DNA of 5,046 nt from G023898405 sp964368985 (GTDB lineage: Bacteria; Myxococcota; UBA727; JABDBI01): positions 1 through 5,046 of the forward strand of contig CAYJDW010000148.1 of the NCBI GenBank assembly GCA_964368985.1, given 5' to 3'. Position 1 is the stretch's first letter; each line of letters starts with the position of its first letter. This document shows positions 1-5,046 of this stretch, in pieces. A program made the position numbers and the translations under genes. The notes under the pieces are model-generated. The model worked only from the letters and a program-made list of their open reading frames with translations, had not been told where the DNA came from and searched no databases.

Positions 1-326
1 AACAGCTCTGGCTTATGAGCATCTTTGCCCGCATGATCACGGGTAATATAATCAAGGTGGGCTTTTATCTTTTCCTTAAAACCATCGCCATTATTTTTTA
101 CATAACGCGCTTTAATAACGACGTTTCTACTATATAAATCCCCATCCTTAACATAAACGCCTCGGGCGCCCATCGAATACAGGCCGCCACGAGCTTCTTG
201 TATTCTTTTATGACTTTTCTGATGGCCTTTTATTTTAGATACTGCTTTTCGCATCTTGCTGGCCAGGCGAGACTCTTCAATGTCCGTTTTTAGCGGCACT
301 CTTTTTAGGAGTCTCTCCATGATCAT
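1..326 (-). CDS. VirD2/TraI-type relaxase, N-terminal part (runs off left edge)
   Basis: The minus strand is open from about 365 to the window edge, and 108 codons are visible from the ATG at 326. The N-terminus is basic (MERLLKRVPLKTD follows the first two codons). Residues 67-97 contain RNVVIKARYV, then AHLDYITRD. This pattern matches the start of the VirD2-like relaxase family (COG3843 type, typically VVVKARxV...AHLxYIxRDG). Such enzymes nick oriT in one strand, stay covalently bound to the 5' end and pilot it into the recipient. The downstream metal-binding histidines and most of the protein lie outside the window. An in-frame TAA at 366-368 bounds the start. Candidates are TTG 365, GTG 335, ATG 326 and ATG 320. 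ATG 326 was chosen because GGTGAG lies 12 bases upstream, but this spacing is long and the start is uncertain. A -10-like TAGAAT (minus strand, 374-369) could serve the gene, though I see no good -35. The TraF-like peptidase upstream on the same strand supports a transfer role. Confidence 0.7.
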   Translation of the reverse strand, partial: MIMERLLKRVPLKTDIEESRLASKMRKAVSKIKGHQKSHKRIQEARGGLYSMGARGVYVKDGDLYSRNVVIKARYVKNNGDGFKEKIKAHLDYITRDHAGKDAHKPEL

Positions 327-450
327 CGATTGCACTGACTCACCATTTTCTTTAGCACTTACCAATTAATTCTATCATGATTTGTCGTCGAAACTACTAG
401 CTTTTTTTCATTTTCATATCACTTTTTTTAGGGTTTAATTGAGCCAATGG

Positions 451-467
451 AAAGCTAGAATAGCTTT
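451..467. repeat. Perfect 7-bp inverted repeat with 3-base loop
   Basis: AAAGCTA and TAGCTTT flank a gaa loop. No T-run follows on the minus strand (CCATTGG comes next), so it does not look like an intrinsic terminator for the upstream traF-like gene. On the plus strand it is followed by the nick-like motif. A relaxosome-binding hairpin or an operator are the likelier readings. Confidence 0.5.
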
Positions 468-480
468 GCTTTATCTTGCC
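451..480 (+). other. oriT: Candidate origin of transfer (oriT): inverted repeat plus IncP/VirD2-like nick site
   Basis: The 192-base gap between the TraF-like gene and the relaxase gene contains AAAGCTA-gaa-TAGCTTT (451-467), followed at 471-480 by TTATCTTGCC. Nick regions of IncP plasmids and Ti borders have the form YATCCTG|Y, and this site matches with one change (C to T). A predicted nick would fall between 478 and 479. In RP4 an inverted repeat bound by TraJ also lies just 5' of nic on the cleaved strand, and the layout here is similar. If the plus strand were nicked here, the peptidase side would enter the recipient first and the relaxase gene last. The assignment is inference from motif and position. 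The repeat is short and the region AT-rich, so chance is possible. The rest of the gap shows no convincing ORF. Confidence 0.4.
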
Positions 481-518
481 TTAAACATATTTTATTTTTT
501 ATTCGTTTTATGGTTATT

Positions 519-998
519 TTAGTCAATTTTCCATTCTAGGGCGAGCTCAACTTGGGCGATTACCTGCTCTCTTTTGATGGGACCAAAGTACCGACTATCG
601 TATGAATTTGGGTGTTCTCCTAAAACCAGGAGTTCATCTTTTTTTAGGGTTTGGCAGAGGGACTCTGTTGGCAAATTACCTTGGTATTTTGCAATACTTT
701 TTTGTGCTACAGGAAAGCCATTGACCCACAGGGTGTTCTCAAAATCGAGGCAATATTCGTGCCCCTCATAGCCAGCAATATATTTTAATAAATTATAATT
801 TCTCTCTTTATAAGAAAAAACTATGATGTCTCCTATTTTAAATTTATCTGATGATATTTTTACATATATACCAGTAGGCATACTGACGGTTCGGTTGAGA
901 AATATAACTTGGCCAAAATATTCGAGACTAGGCAAAAAGATCAGCGCAATAATAGTCAAAAGGGCCCAACCCTTCTTAAAGTTCTTTCGCTTTTTCAA
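519..998 (-). CDS. traF: TraF-like conjugative-transfer signal peptidase (S26 family)
   Basis: This 159-residue protein has the layout of the S26 peptidase TraF, which in RP4-type systems processes (and cyclises) the conjugative pilin at the inner membrane. A basic N-terminus (KKRKNFKKGW) precedes one hydrophobic signal anchor (about residues 11-34). RTVSMPTGIY follows, with the presumed nucleophile Ser39 in the family's S-M/L-P-x-G context. NLLKYIAG carries the presumed general base Lys72. Near the C-terminus, GEHPNSYDSRYFGP (127-140) is the typical last box. All key residues are present, so it should be active. Its substrate pilin is not in the window. The start is a TTG preceded directly by an in-frame TGA, with GGTGAG four bases upstream. 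It overlaps the 3' end of the preceding gene by 23 bases, so translational coupling is likely. A second TTG at codon 14, with AAGAAGGG ahead of it, is an alternative but would remove the basic N-terminus. The gene is very AT-rich; one sampled line is 17% GC. Confidence 0.88.
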   Translation of the reverse strand: MKKRKNFKKGWALLTIIALIFLPSLEYFGQVIFLNRTVSMPTGIYVKISSDKFKIGDIIVFSYKERNYNLLKYIAGYEGHEYCLDFENTLWVNGFPVAQKSIAKYQGNLPTESLCQTLKKDELLVLGEHPNSYDSRYFGPIKREQVIAQVELALEWKID

Positions 999-1488
999 TC
1001 AGCTCACCAACAAAAAAATCGGCATTCATTTTTGTATCTAATAAACAGTCAAGTCGATAATAATGAGACACTTGAATTTGCGATAGATTAACCTTATTTT
1101 TTTCTAATTTTTCCAAGATTTTCTTAAGATTTATAGATGCTGTATTGGAAGTTGTTTGTACCAAAATTTCAGCCCCTGGAGAAATACCCGGAATGATGCC
1201 ACCCCTCTCTCCAGCTAAACATGACTTCAGTACAAATAGGTGGTGGAATTTTTCAAAATCTTTCCCCATCGATTCATAGCCGAACCCAAAAATACTATTC
1301 GGCAAAAATGTATAATCAAAAGCATTGATAATACTTTTATCGTCATATTTTTTTGCCGGAATTTTATTGTGATATTCACCAAATAAAAGTTCAAACTTTA
1401 ACGATTTTGGTTTTTCAAAAGTGCTCGCGGTAGTACAATTTTCACCACCGCCTGATTCAGAATTTTCGGAGCGATAAGATGAAATCAT
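976..1488 (-). CDS. Unrecognised protein heading the traF-relaxase operon
   Basis: The gene encodes 170 residues from ATG 1488 and I do not recognise the family. It shows no signal peptide or membrane segment, so it is probably cytoplasmic. Residues about 1-30 are polar and low in structure (SSYRSENSESGGGENC). A compact region follows, with aromatic stretches (FDYTF, FGFGYESMGKDFEKFHHLF), a Gly/Pro-rich turn (GERGGIIPGISPGAE) and a charged helical part (LKKILEKLEKNKV). It ends with QIQVSHYYRLDCLLD and a basic tail. ATG 1488 is preferred over the TTG at 1497 because AAGGA lies nine bases before the ATG and directly abuts the TTG. An in-frame TAA upstream closes the frame. The 3' end overlaps the TraF-like gene, which argues for an operon and a transfer-linked role such as a relaxosome accessory or pilus-assembly factor. 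That role is inference from position. The 5' end overlaps the divergent barrel gene, so an N-terminal truncation by rearrangement is also possible. Confidence 0.65.
   Translation of the reverse strand: MISSYRSENSESGGGENCTTASTFEKPKSLKFELLFGEYHNKIPAKKYDDKSIINAFDYTFLPNSIFGFGYESMGKDFEKFHHLFVLKSCLAGERGGIIPGISPGAEILVQTTSNTASINLKKILEKLEKNKVNLSQIQVSHYYRLDCLLDTKMNADFFVGELIEKAKEL
1412..1439 (+). promoter_or_regulatory. Possible sigma70-type promoter for the outer-membrane barrel gene
   Basis: TTTTCA (1412-1417, four of six to consensus) and TACAAT (1434-1439, five of six) are separated by 16 bases. Transcription would start near 1446, leaving a leader of about 33 bases before the GGAG and ATG. The site lies inside the divergent minus-strand gene. 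In AT-rich DNA such matches arise by chance, so it is only a candidate. Confidence 0.35.
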
Positions 1489-2096
1489 TGCTAGCAATCC
1501 TTCTCGTATTTTTTATCATCAGCCCCGTCATGGCTGAAGAAAATCTTGATCCTAATAGTGAAGTTATCCTACCCGCCTCTCCGCCACAAAAAGTTTTTAG
1601 TCGTTACCAAAGCGATTTTGATTTTCACCACGACCGAGGTTTTTACTTTTCAACCCTTCTCGGACCTCAATGGAACTACTCCATCGATAAGCCCAATGCC
1701 AAAGGCGTGCGTTTTGGGGGCAAGGTGAATACCGGCTTCTTTGTCGCCAATGGCTGTGCTTTGTTTGGATCGGTATGGGGAAATTTTCTAGAGGCTGCGA
1801 GCTTAATCGCTGGCGGCCCTGGTGTCAGCTTTTTATTCGATTCAACTAACATTGGCATCGACTTTAGCTTGGGAGTAGGCCGGGCTTTTAATCCCATTCA
1901 ACGAAATGACATCAATGATTTTGCTGAAACGGTTTTGGCTGCCCATTTAGCAGTTGGCAAATATTGGTGGCTTTCTGGTAAAACGAGCCTGGGAGTATCT
2001 CTTTCATCTGGGGTTCATGGTTTGACGCTCACGGAAGGAAAGCTGAGCTCCTTTGGCTGGAATGTCGGGCTGGGGCTCGCGTTTTTGTTTGGATGA
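1479..2096 (+). CDS. Small outer-membrane beta-barrel protein
   Basis: This 205-residue protein begins with a clear signal peptide (MKSLLAILLVFFIISPVMA, cleavage before Glu20). A short polar, Pro-containing segment (about 20-50) leads into a body of alternating hydrophobic and polar strands rich in Gly and aromatics. I count about eight candidate strands, starting near RGFYFSTLLGPQW, KGVRFGGKVNTGFFV, CALFGSVWGNF, GGPGVSFLF, NIGIDFSLGVG, LAAHLAVGKYWWL, TSLGVSLSSGV and GWNVGLGLAFLFG. Size and strand number fit an OmpA/OmpX-like eight-stranded barrel in the outer membrane. The specific family and function are not recognised. The start is well supported by GGAG (1468-1471) seven bases before ATG. 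Sampled lines are about 50% GC, far above its neighbours on both sides, so it may be host-type DNA or come from another donor. It has no partner gene in the window; 115 non-coding bases follow it, and I see no clear terminator. Confidence 0.8.
   Translation: MKSLLAILLVFFIISPVMAEENLDPNSEVILPASPPQKVFSRYQSDFDFHHDRGFYFSTLLGPQWNYSIDKPNAKGVRFGGKVNTGFFVANGCALFGSVWGNFLEAASLIAGGPGVSFLFDSTNIGIDFSLGVGRAFNPIQRNDINDFAETVLAAHLAVGKYWWLSGKTSLGVSLSSGVHGLTLTEGKLSSFGWNVGLGLAFLFG
1498..1502 (-). promoter_or_regulatory. Ribosome binding site for the minus-strand operon's first gene
   Basis: AAGGA on the minus strand is nine bases before ATG 1488 and decides that start over TTG 1497. It lies inside the coding sequence of the plus-strand barrel gene (within its signal peptide). 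Confidence 0.45.
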
Positions 2097-2211
2097 GCAA
2101 CGATCAGCGATTTCCAAAACATTTCCAGATGTATCTAAAGAACAAAATTTCAAAAAAAATGAATGACTTAGCTAAAATACGCCTCCAATTAACAAAACAT
2201 TCGAGAGACAT

Positions 2212-3111
2212 ATGAAAATTTACCTGTCAATAATATTATTTTTTATCTCACTATTATTCATTTACTCTTCAGCAGCGATTTCTGATATATTGATCCAAAA
2301 AAAACCAGTAAGCGACGCCGTAGAAGAAGAAATATCGATGATGATATGGTTCGATGAAGAGAGAATTATTTTTTCAAATTGTCCTATCGATTTTCCAACA
2401 AGAACAGCGTGCCGAGTCACTATTAAAAAGGGCCTCGATCATGTTTTATCGGTTGCGCACGAAGACCTCCAAAAATACTTAATATGGACACAATATAGCC
2501 TTGAGGGAGAGAGAAACGCGCTTCTGGAACAGCATTCAGAAATCCAAACGCGAAAAATGGAAATCCAGAAACTGAGTGAAAAGATCCCAGTTCTTCATCA
2601 AACGCTGGAAAGAGAACAATATCAGCTTAGAGATAAATTCGAGGATCTAGAAAAAAAATCCGCAATAAAAAATGCATTAGCTCTCCAACTAGAAGCGATC
2701 TTAAAGCGTTTGGCAAATGATCCTCACAACGATCTTTTGAAACAACAAATGGATAGAATTTCTAATTCCTTGACAGAAATTAATGCGAACTTGGAAAACC
2801 TTAGAAATGAAGCTACTTCTCTAGAAGAAAAAGTGGTAACAATTGAGACAAAGATAAATGAGACTCAACAAACAATATCTAAAATTGAAGATGAACTTTC
2901 GGAGCTAAGAAAAACTCTGGTAGTAGACTCCCGTCTAATTAGGCTTTATCAGCGACGGAAAAAGGTTCTCCAAGATGCGCAAACAAAGTACGAGTACGTT
3001 ATTTCTCTTATAAAGGATGAAAATATCCCATACTCTATTAAGGACTTGGATGCGCCTTCCCGAGAACTAGTAGAAATAATTTCACGGGGGCAGCCGAGCT
3101 GGTACTTCTAG
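2212..3111 (+). CDS. Secreted coiled-coil protein of unknown function
   Basis: The gene encodes 299 residues and the family is not recognised. Residues 1-22 form a signal peptide or N-terminal anchor (MKIYLSIILFFISLLFIYSS, then AA), so the rest should be periplasmic or surface-exposed. Residues 40-75 form a small domain with the only two cysteines (Cys57 in SNCPIDF, Cys67 in TACRV), well placed for a disulfide. From about 98 to 237 the sequence is Glu/Lys/Gln/Leu-rich and heptad-like, hence a long coiled coil. It is interrupted near 169-176 (NDPHNDLL), which could be a turn between two antiparallel helices. Residues 240-299 are a mixed basic tail ending GQPSWYF. Such architecture suits an envelope spacer or an oligomeric adaptor, but the role is unknown. 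GAGAG lies four bases before ATG, and a -10-like TAAAAT is at 2173-2178 with no good -35. Sampled lines are about 30-33% GC, unlike the preceding barrel gene. The stop is 25 bases before the IS remnant, but the ORF looks complete. Confidence 0.72.
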   Translation: MKIYLSIILFFISLLFIYSSAAISDILIQKKPVSDAVEEEISMMIWFDEERIIFSNCPIDFPTRTACRVTIKKGLDHVLSVAHEDLQKYLIWTQYSLEGERNALLEQHSEIQTRKMEIQKLSEKIPVLHQTLEREQYQLRDKFEDLEKKSAIKNALALQLEAILKRLANDPHNDLLKQQMDRISNSLTEINANLENLRNEATSLEEKVVTIETKINETQQTISKIEDELSELRKTLVVDSRLIRLYQRRKKVLQDAQTKYEYVISLIKDENIPYSIKDLDAPSRELVEIISRGQPSWYF

Positions 3112-3136
3112 CAAAAATGCGTCACCTCCTATTCAT

Positions 3137-3158
3137 GGCTTCTGTCGCAAAAATTGCC
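3137..3158 (+). repeat. IS6-family left terminal inverted repeat
   Basis: GGCTTCTGTCGCAAAAATTG resembles the IS6-family end (IS240-like GGTTCTGTTGCAAAG; IS26 GGCACTGTTGCAAA). It lies 45 bases before the transposase start remnant, as expected for the family. The matching right copy is missing. Confidence 0.65.
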
Positions 3159-3202
3159 TCGCCCGGTTGAAGTCATAAATTGCGGTTAAAGCTTTTTTTG
3201 CA

Positions 3203-3539
3203 ATGAACTTCAAGAATCGCCATTTTGAAAAAGCAAATGATTTTACTCCGTGTTCGTTGTTATTTTTCCTATCCATTGAGCCTACGCCATATCAAAGAAA
3301 TGATGGCAGCACGTGGCCTTTCGGCAGACCACTCGACTATTAATCGAGGGGTTTTGAAATATGCGCCGCTTCTTGAAGTCGAGGGGTGGGAAACATCGCA
3401 GACCAGTTTCAGGAAGCTGACGTCTGGATGAAACCTAAATGAAGGTAAAGGGCGAATGGAAATATCTCTATCGGGCGGTTGATAAAAATGGACCATCGAT
3501 TTCTTGCTCACTACCAAACGCGATAAAGACGCAGCAAAC
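3203..3539 (+). pseudogene. IS6-family transposase, truncated and frameshifted
   Basis: Read across frames, the remnant gives MNFKNRHFE, then KQMILL and YPLSLRHIKEMMAARGL, then HSTINR and KYAPLLE. KHRRPVSGS, RLDET, KVKGEWKYLYRAVDKNG and TIDFLLTTKRDKDAA follow. This is the N-terminal helix-turn-helix and the start of the DDE domain of an IS6 transposase. Damage includes an extra A in the run at 3228-3232, a frameshift between about 3376 and 3390, and about four bases lost at 3491/3492. The conserved Trp became TGA (3418-3420) and the Tyr of DETY became TAA (3436-3438). The usual Met before DET is Leu. The first catalytic Asp (3427-3429) survives, while the second Asp and the Glu are absent because the gene is cut off. 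It cannot make an active enzyme. Short intact pieces such as 3225-3431 are fragments, not separate genes. Confidence 0.9.
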
Positions 3540-3550
3540 CCTCTAATTTT

Positions 3551-5046
3551 TCAATGATTCAGATCCGCCCTCGTTCTAATCAAATGATTCGCCCCCCACG
3601 GAATAGCATATTCATTCGCCACATCAGTTTGGTTGAAGTCCCTGGTAATCAAGCTAAGCCCATCAACAACCGCATCAAATCCATTGCTCTTTTTTCTGAA
3701 CTCAACCTTTAGCTCACTCCACTGCCAGCCTGGCCGGACATTGACAAAATCGGCAAGCTTAATTTTCGCCAAAACAGTCTCATGTTGATTTATCACTATC
3801 GCTGATTCTCGAGGAACTATAACAGATCCGGTTTGATTTTTAGCCAAGTCATATTCCACGTATTCGATCTCAATTTTTTCCAGAGGAATTTCAAAATAGG
3901 TTTCATTCAATTTCACTCGAATCGATTTTTTTAATTCAAGTTTCGCCGAAATCGCCTGGGAATCGGAATTAAAGATAATAGCGTGCCCCAATACAATTCC
4001 CTTAATAAGAAGATCGCCAAACAACACAGAGCTGCTTTGAGGAGCTCCTGCGGCATCGTCCGGTCTTCGGTGTGCATCATAACGCATTGAATTCATGTCC
4101 ACGCTAATAGGTGGCGAAAGCAATTCAATTGAAAACTGGACTTTATGATTACTTGCATTGCCAGCTTGATCTATCGCCCAGATACTTAGGCAATAGGTTT
4201 GAGCATTATTTAGATTACCCACAATAGGAATTTCATAAGCTCCCTCCTTGCCTACAGATTGTTGATTCGCCTGCTCGAGCAAAGCACATTCGTTGCCAAA
4301 AGCGTATTTCACTTCTGAGATGCCAACATCATCGCTAACCTGCACCGTATAGCTCGGAGCAGTTTCGATATCACCAACACGACTCAACCATCTCGAAATA
4401 ATAGGAGTCTTGCGCCAATCAATGGAAGTAGGACTTCCTACCGGCTCAACCTTATAACTAGGGGTCTGCTCATCCTCTATAAAACTAACTTTATAAGCCG
4501 TTGTCTCCTGTAGATAGGATTTCTGTGGCACTCCCTCGACAGCACCTCGGATTATCGGAGGCTTATCAATTGGTTTTGGTTTCTCTATTTCAGGAAATAG
4601 TTCCGGTTGAGTTTCCGTTGCAACGGAATCTATCAAGGATCCTGGTTTTTCAAGTTCAGTTTTACTATCTGATTTGAGTTTATCCTGTTGTTGTAGATGT
4701 TGTGAATAAACACGAATAGCCTCAGACAAATTCCTCCTCATCGTATAGCTATCGAGCCTAATGTGATGATTATTTCCGACATAAACCGATGCAGCCGCAG
4801 CATTCCGACCATCAAAAATTCTGTCCGATAAATCTTCGATTAGAGCTACCACTAAATCCATGACACTAATTACGACGCCCTTTTGTGCGAGACGAACGCT
4901 AAATTCTTTGGCGATTTGAGCTAAACCTCCGTGTGCCAAATGCATCGTTGATCGTGGCTCATCGACTTGAAGAGTGTCTTTCTCAATATCAAAAAATTCT
5001 TGACGCCGGATGTTTAAAAACTCAGTCGACTTGCCCGTCAAAAAAT
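3551..5046 (-). CDS. Probable surface protein with Ig-like domain (N-terminus beyond right edge)
   Basis: The frame is open to the right edge; 496 residues are visible from a TTG at 5041, which is probably not the true start. No signal peptide is seen, consistent with a missing N-terminus. Residues about 33-113 form a helical region including VVALIEDLSDRIFDGRN and TMRRNLSEAIRVY. It resembles, from memory, the segment that precedes Ig-like repeats in large secreted proteins of Gammaproteobacteria and predatory bacteria. This resemblance is tentative. Residues 118-200 are a linker rich in Pro, Glu and Lys (ELFPEIEKPKPIDKPP). Residues about 212-306 look like a bacterial Ig-like/fibronectin-type domain, with SYTVQVSDDVGISEVKYAFG, two cysteines (Cys252, Cys284) and the typical ending SIWAIDQAGNAS. 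Residues 338-475 are beta-rich, with no family recognised. The C-terminus (LIRTRADLNH) shows no sorting signal or barrel strand. The stop lies in or next to the IS remnant, so the original C-terminus may have been lost. Confidence 0.7.
   Translation of the reverse strand, partial: FLTGKSTEFLNIRRQEFFDIEKDTLQVDEPRSTMHLAHGGLAQIAKEFSVRLAQKGVVISVMDLVVALIEDLSDRIFDGRNAAAASVYVGNNHHIRLDSYTMRRNLSEAIRVYSQHLQQQDKLKSDSKTELEKPGSLIDSVATETQPELFPEIEKPKPIDKPPIIRGAVEGVPQKSYLQETTAYKVSFIEDEQTPSYKVEPVGSPTSIDWRKTPIISRWLSRVGDIETAPSYTVQVSDDVGISEVKYAFGNECALLEQANQQSVGKEGAYEIPIVGNLNNAQTYCLSIWAIDQAGNASNHKVQFSIELLSPPISVDMNSMRYDAHRRPDDAAGAPQSSSVLFGDLLIKGIVLGHAIIFNSDSQAISAKLELKKSIRVKLNETYFEIPLEKIEIEYVEYDLAKNQTGSVIVPRESAIVINQHETVLAKIKLADFVNVRPGWQWSELKVEFRKKSNGFDAVVDGLSLITRDFNQTDVANEYAIPWGANHLIRTRADLNH

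Larger units (their letters stand above)
3137..3556 (+). mobile_element. Decayed 5' fragment of an IS6-family (IS26/IS240-like) insertion sequence
   Basis: The fragment starts with a terminal-repeat-like GGCTTCTGTCGCAAAAAT and contains the first half of an IS6-family transposase in broken frames. Transposase similarity is clear to about 3536. A possible further match, TTTTTCAAT (3547-3555, FFN in the family's AAKRFFNKAI), suggests the breakpoint is just beyond. No right terminal repeat is visible, so target-site duplication cannot be tested. The element lies between two genes that point toward each other. Its sampled GC (52%) exceeds that of its neighbours. It is non-autonomous and immobile as seen. 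Confidence 0.85.

Noticed and set aside
390..420. Tiny minus-strand ORF (MKMKKS) in the gap before the relaxase gene.
   Set aside because: It has six codons, no convincing ribosome site and no attenuator-like structure after it.
422..652. Exact 15-base direct repeat (CTTTTTTTAGGGTTT) at 422-436 and 638-652.
   Set aside because: Half of it is a T-run in very AT-rich DNA, and one copy codes for part of the TraF-like protein. Two copies alone do not show a functional repeat.
574..1091. Plus-strand open frames of 60-72 codons opposite the TraF-like and unknown genes.
   Set aside because: They are antisense to a gene with intact S26 catalytic motifs, have no signals of their own, and resemble no protein I know.
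1676..1897. Minus-strand open frame of 73 codons inside the barrel gene.
   Set aside because: It is antisense to a protein with a clear signal peptide and barrel pattern, and is the expected by-product of its higher GC content.
3269..3517. Minus-strand open frame of 82 codons over the IS remnant.
   Set aside because: It is antisense to recognisable transposase sequence.
3439..3546. Short plus-strand ORF starting MKVKGEWKYLYRAVDKNG.
   Set aside because: It is the middle of the broken transposase. Its ATG replaces a conserved Ile codon and is not a real start.
3556..5046. CRISPR array, tRNA or rRNA, or tandem repeats in this or other parts of the window.
   Set aside because: I saw no regularly spaced repeats, no tRNA-like cloverleaf with a conserved T-loop, and no rRNA signature in any part.

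Overview
The window is 5,046 bases of AT-rich, gene-dense DNA that looks like the accessory part of a Gram-negative, probably proteobacterial, genome. The evidence is a signal-peptide-bearing outer-membrane beta-barrel protein, a conjugation-type signal peptidase beside a VirD2-type relaxase, and an IS6-family insertion-sequence remnant. Nothing fixes the genus. Legionellales-like Gammaproteobacteria or Bdellovibrionota-like bacteria are guesses only.

Left part (1-1488, minus strand): a mobilization module read right to left. It holds an unrecognised 170-residue protein (1488-976), a TraF-like S26 signal peptidase overlapping its 3' end (998-519), a 192-base non-coding gap, and the first ~108 residues of a VirD2/TraI-type relaxase that leaves the window at position 1. 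The gap holds a 7-bp inverted repeat followed 11 bases later by an IncP/VirD2-like nick motif. It is a good candidate origin of transfer, placed next to the relaxase gene. No pilus or mating-channel genes are in view.

Middle (1479-3111, plus strand): a small outer-membrane beta-barrel protein whose start overlaps, head to head, the start of the unrecognised minus-strand gene. Then comes a secreted coiled-coil protein of unknown function. Composition changes sharply: sampled 60-base lines of the transfer genes are about 17-28% GC, of the barrel gene about 50%, and of the coiled-coil gene about 30-33%. This suggests a mosaic assembled from several sources.

Right part (3137-5046): a decayed 5' portion of an IS6-family element with its left terminal repeat but no visible right end. 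Its transposase has at least three frameshifts and two nonsense codons. It abuts the 3' end of a long minus-strand gene that enters from the right edge. That gene encodes a probable surface protein with a Pro/Glu/Lys-rich linker and an Ig-like domain. The IS remnant may supply its last codons and stop.

The strongest candidates for something undescribed are the putative oriT and the unknown protein that heads the TraF-relaxase operon.
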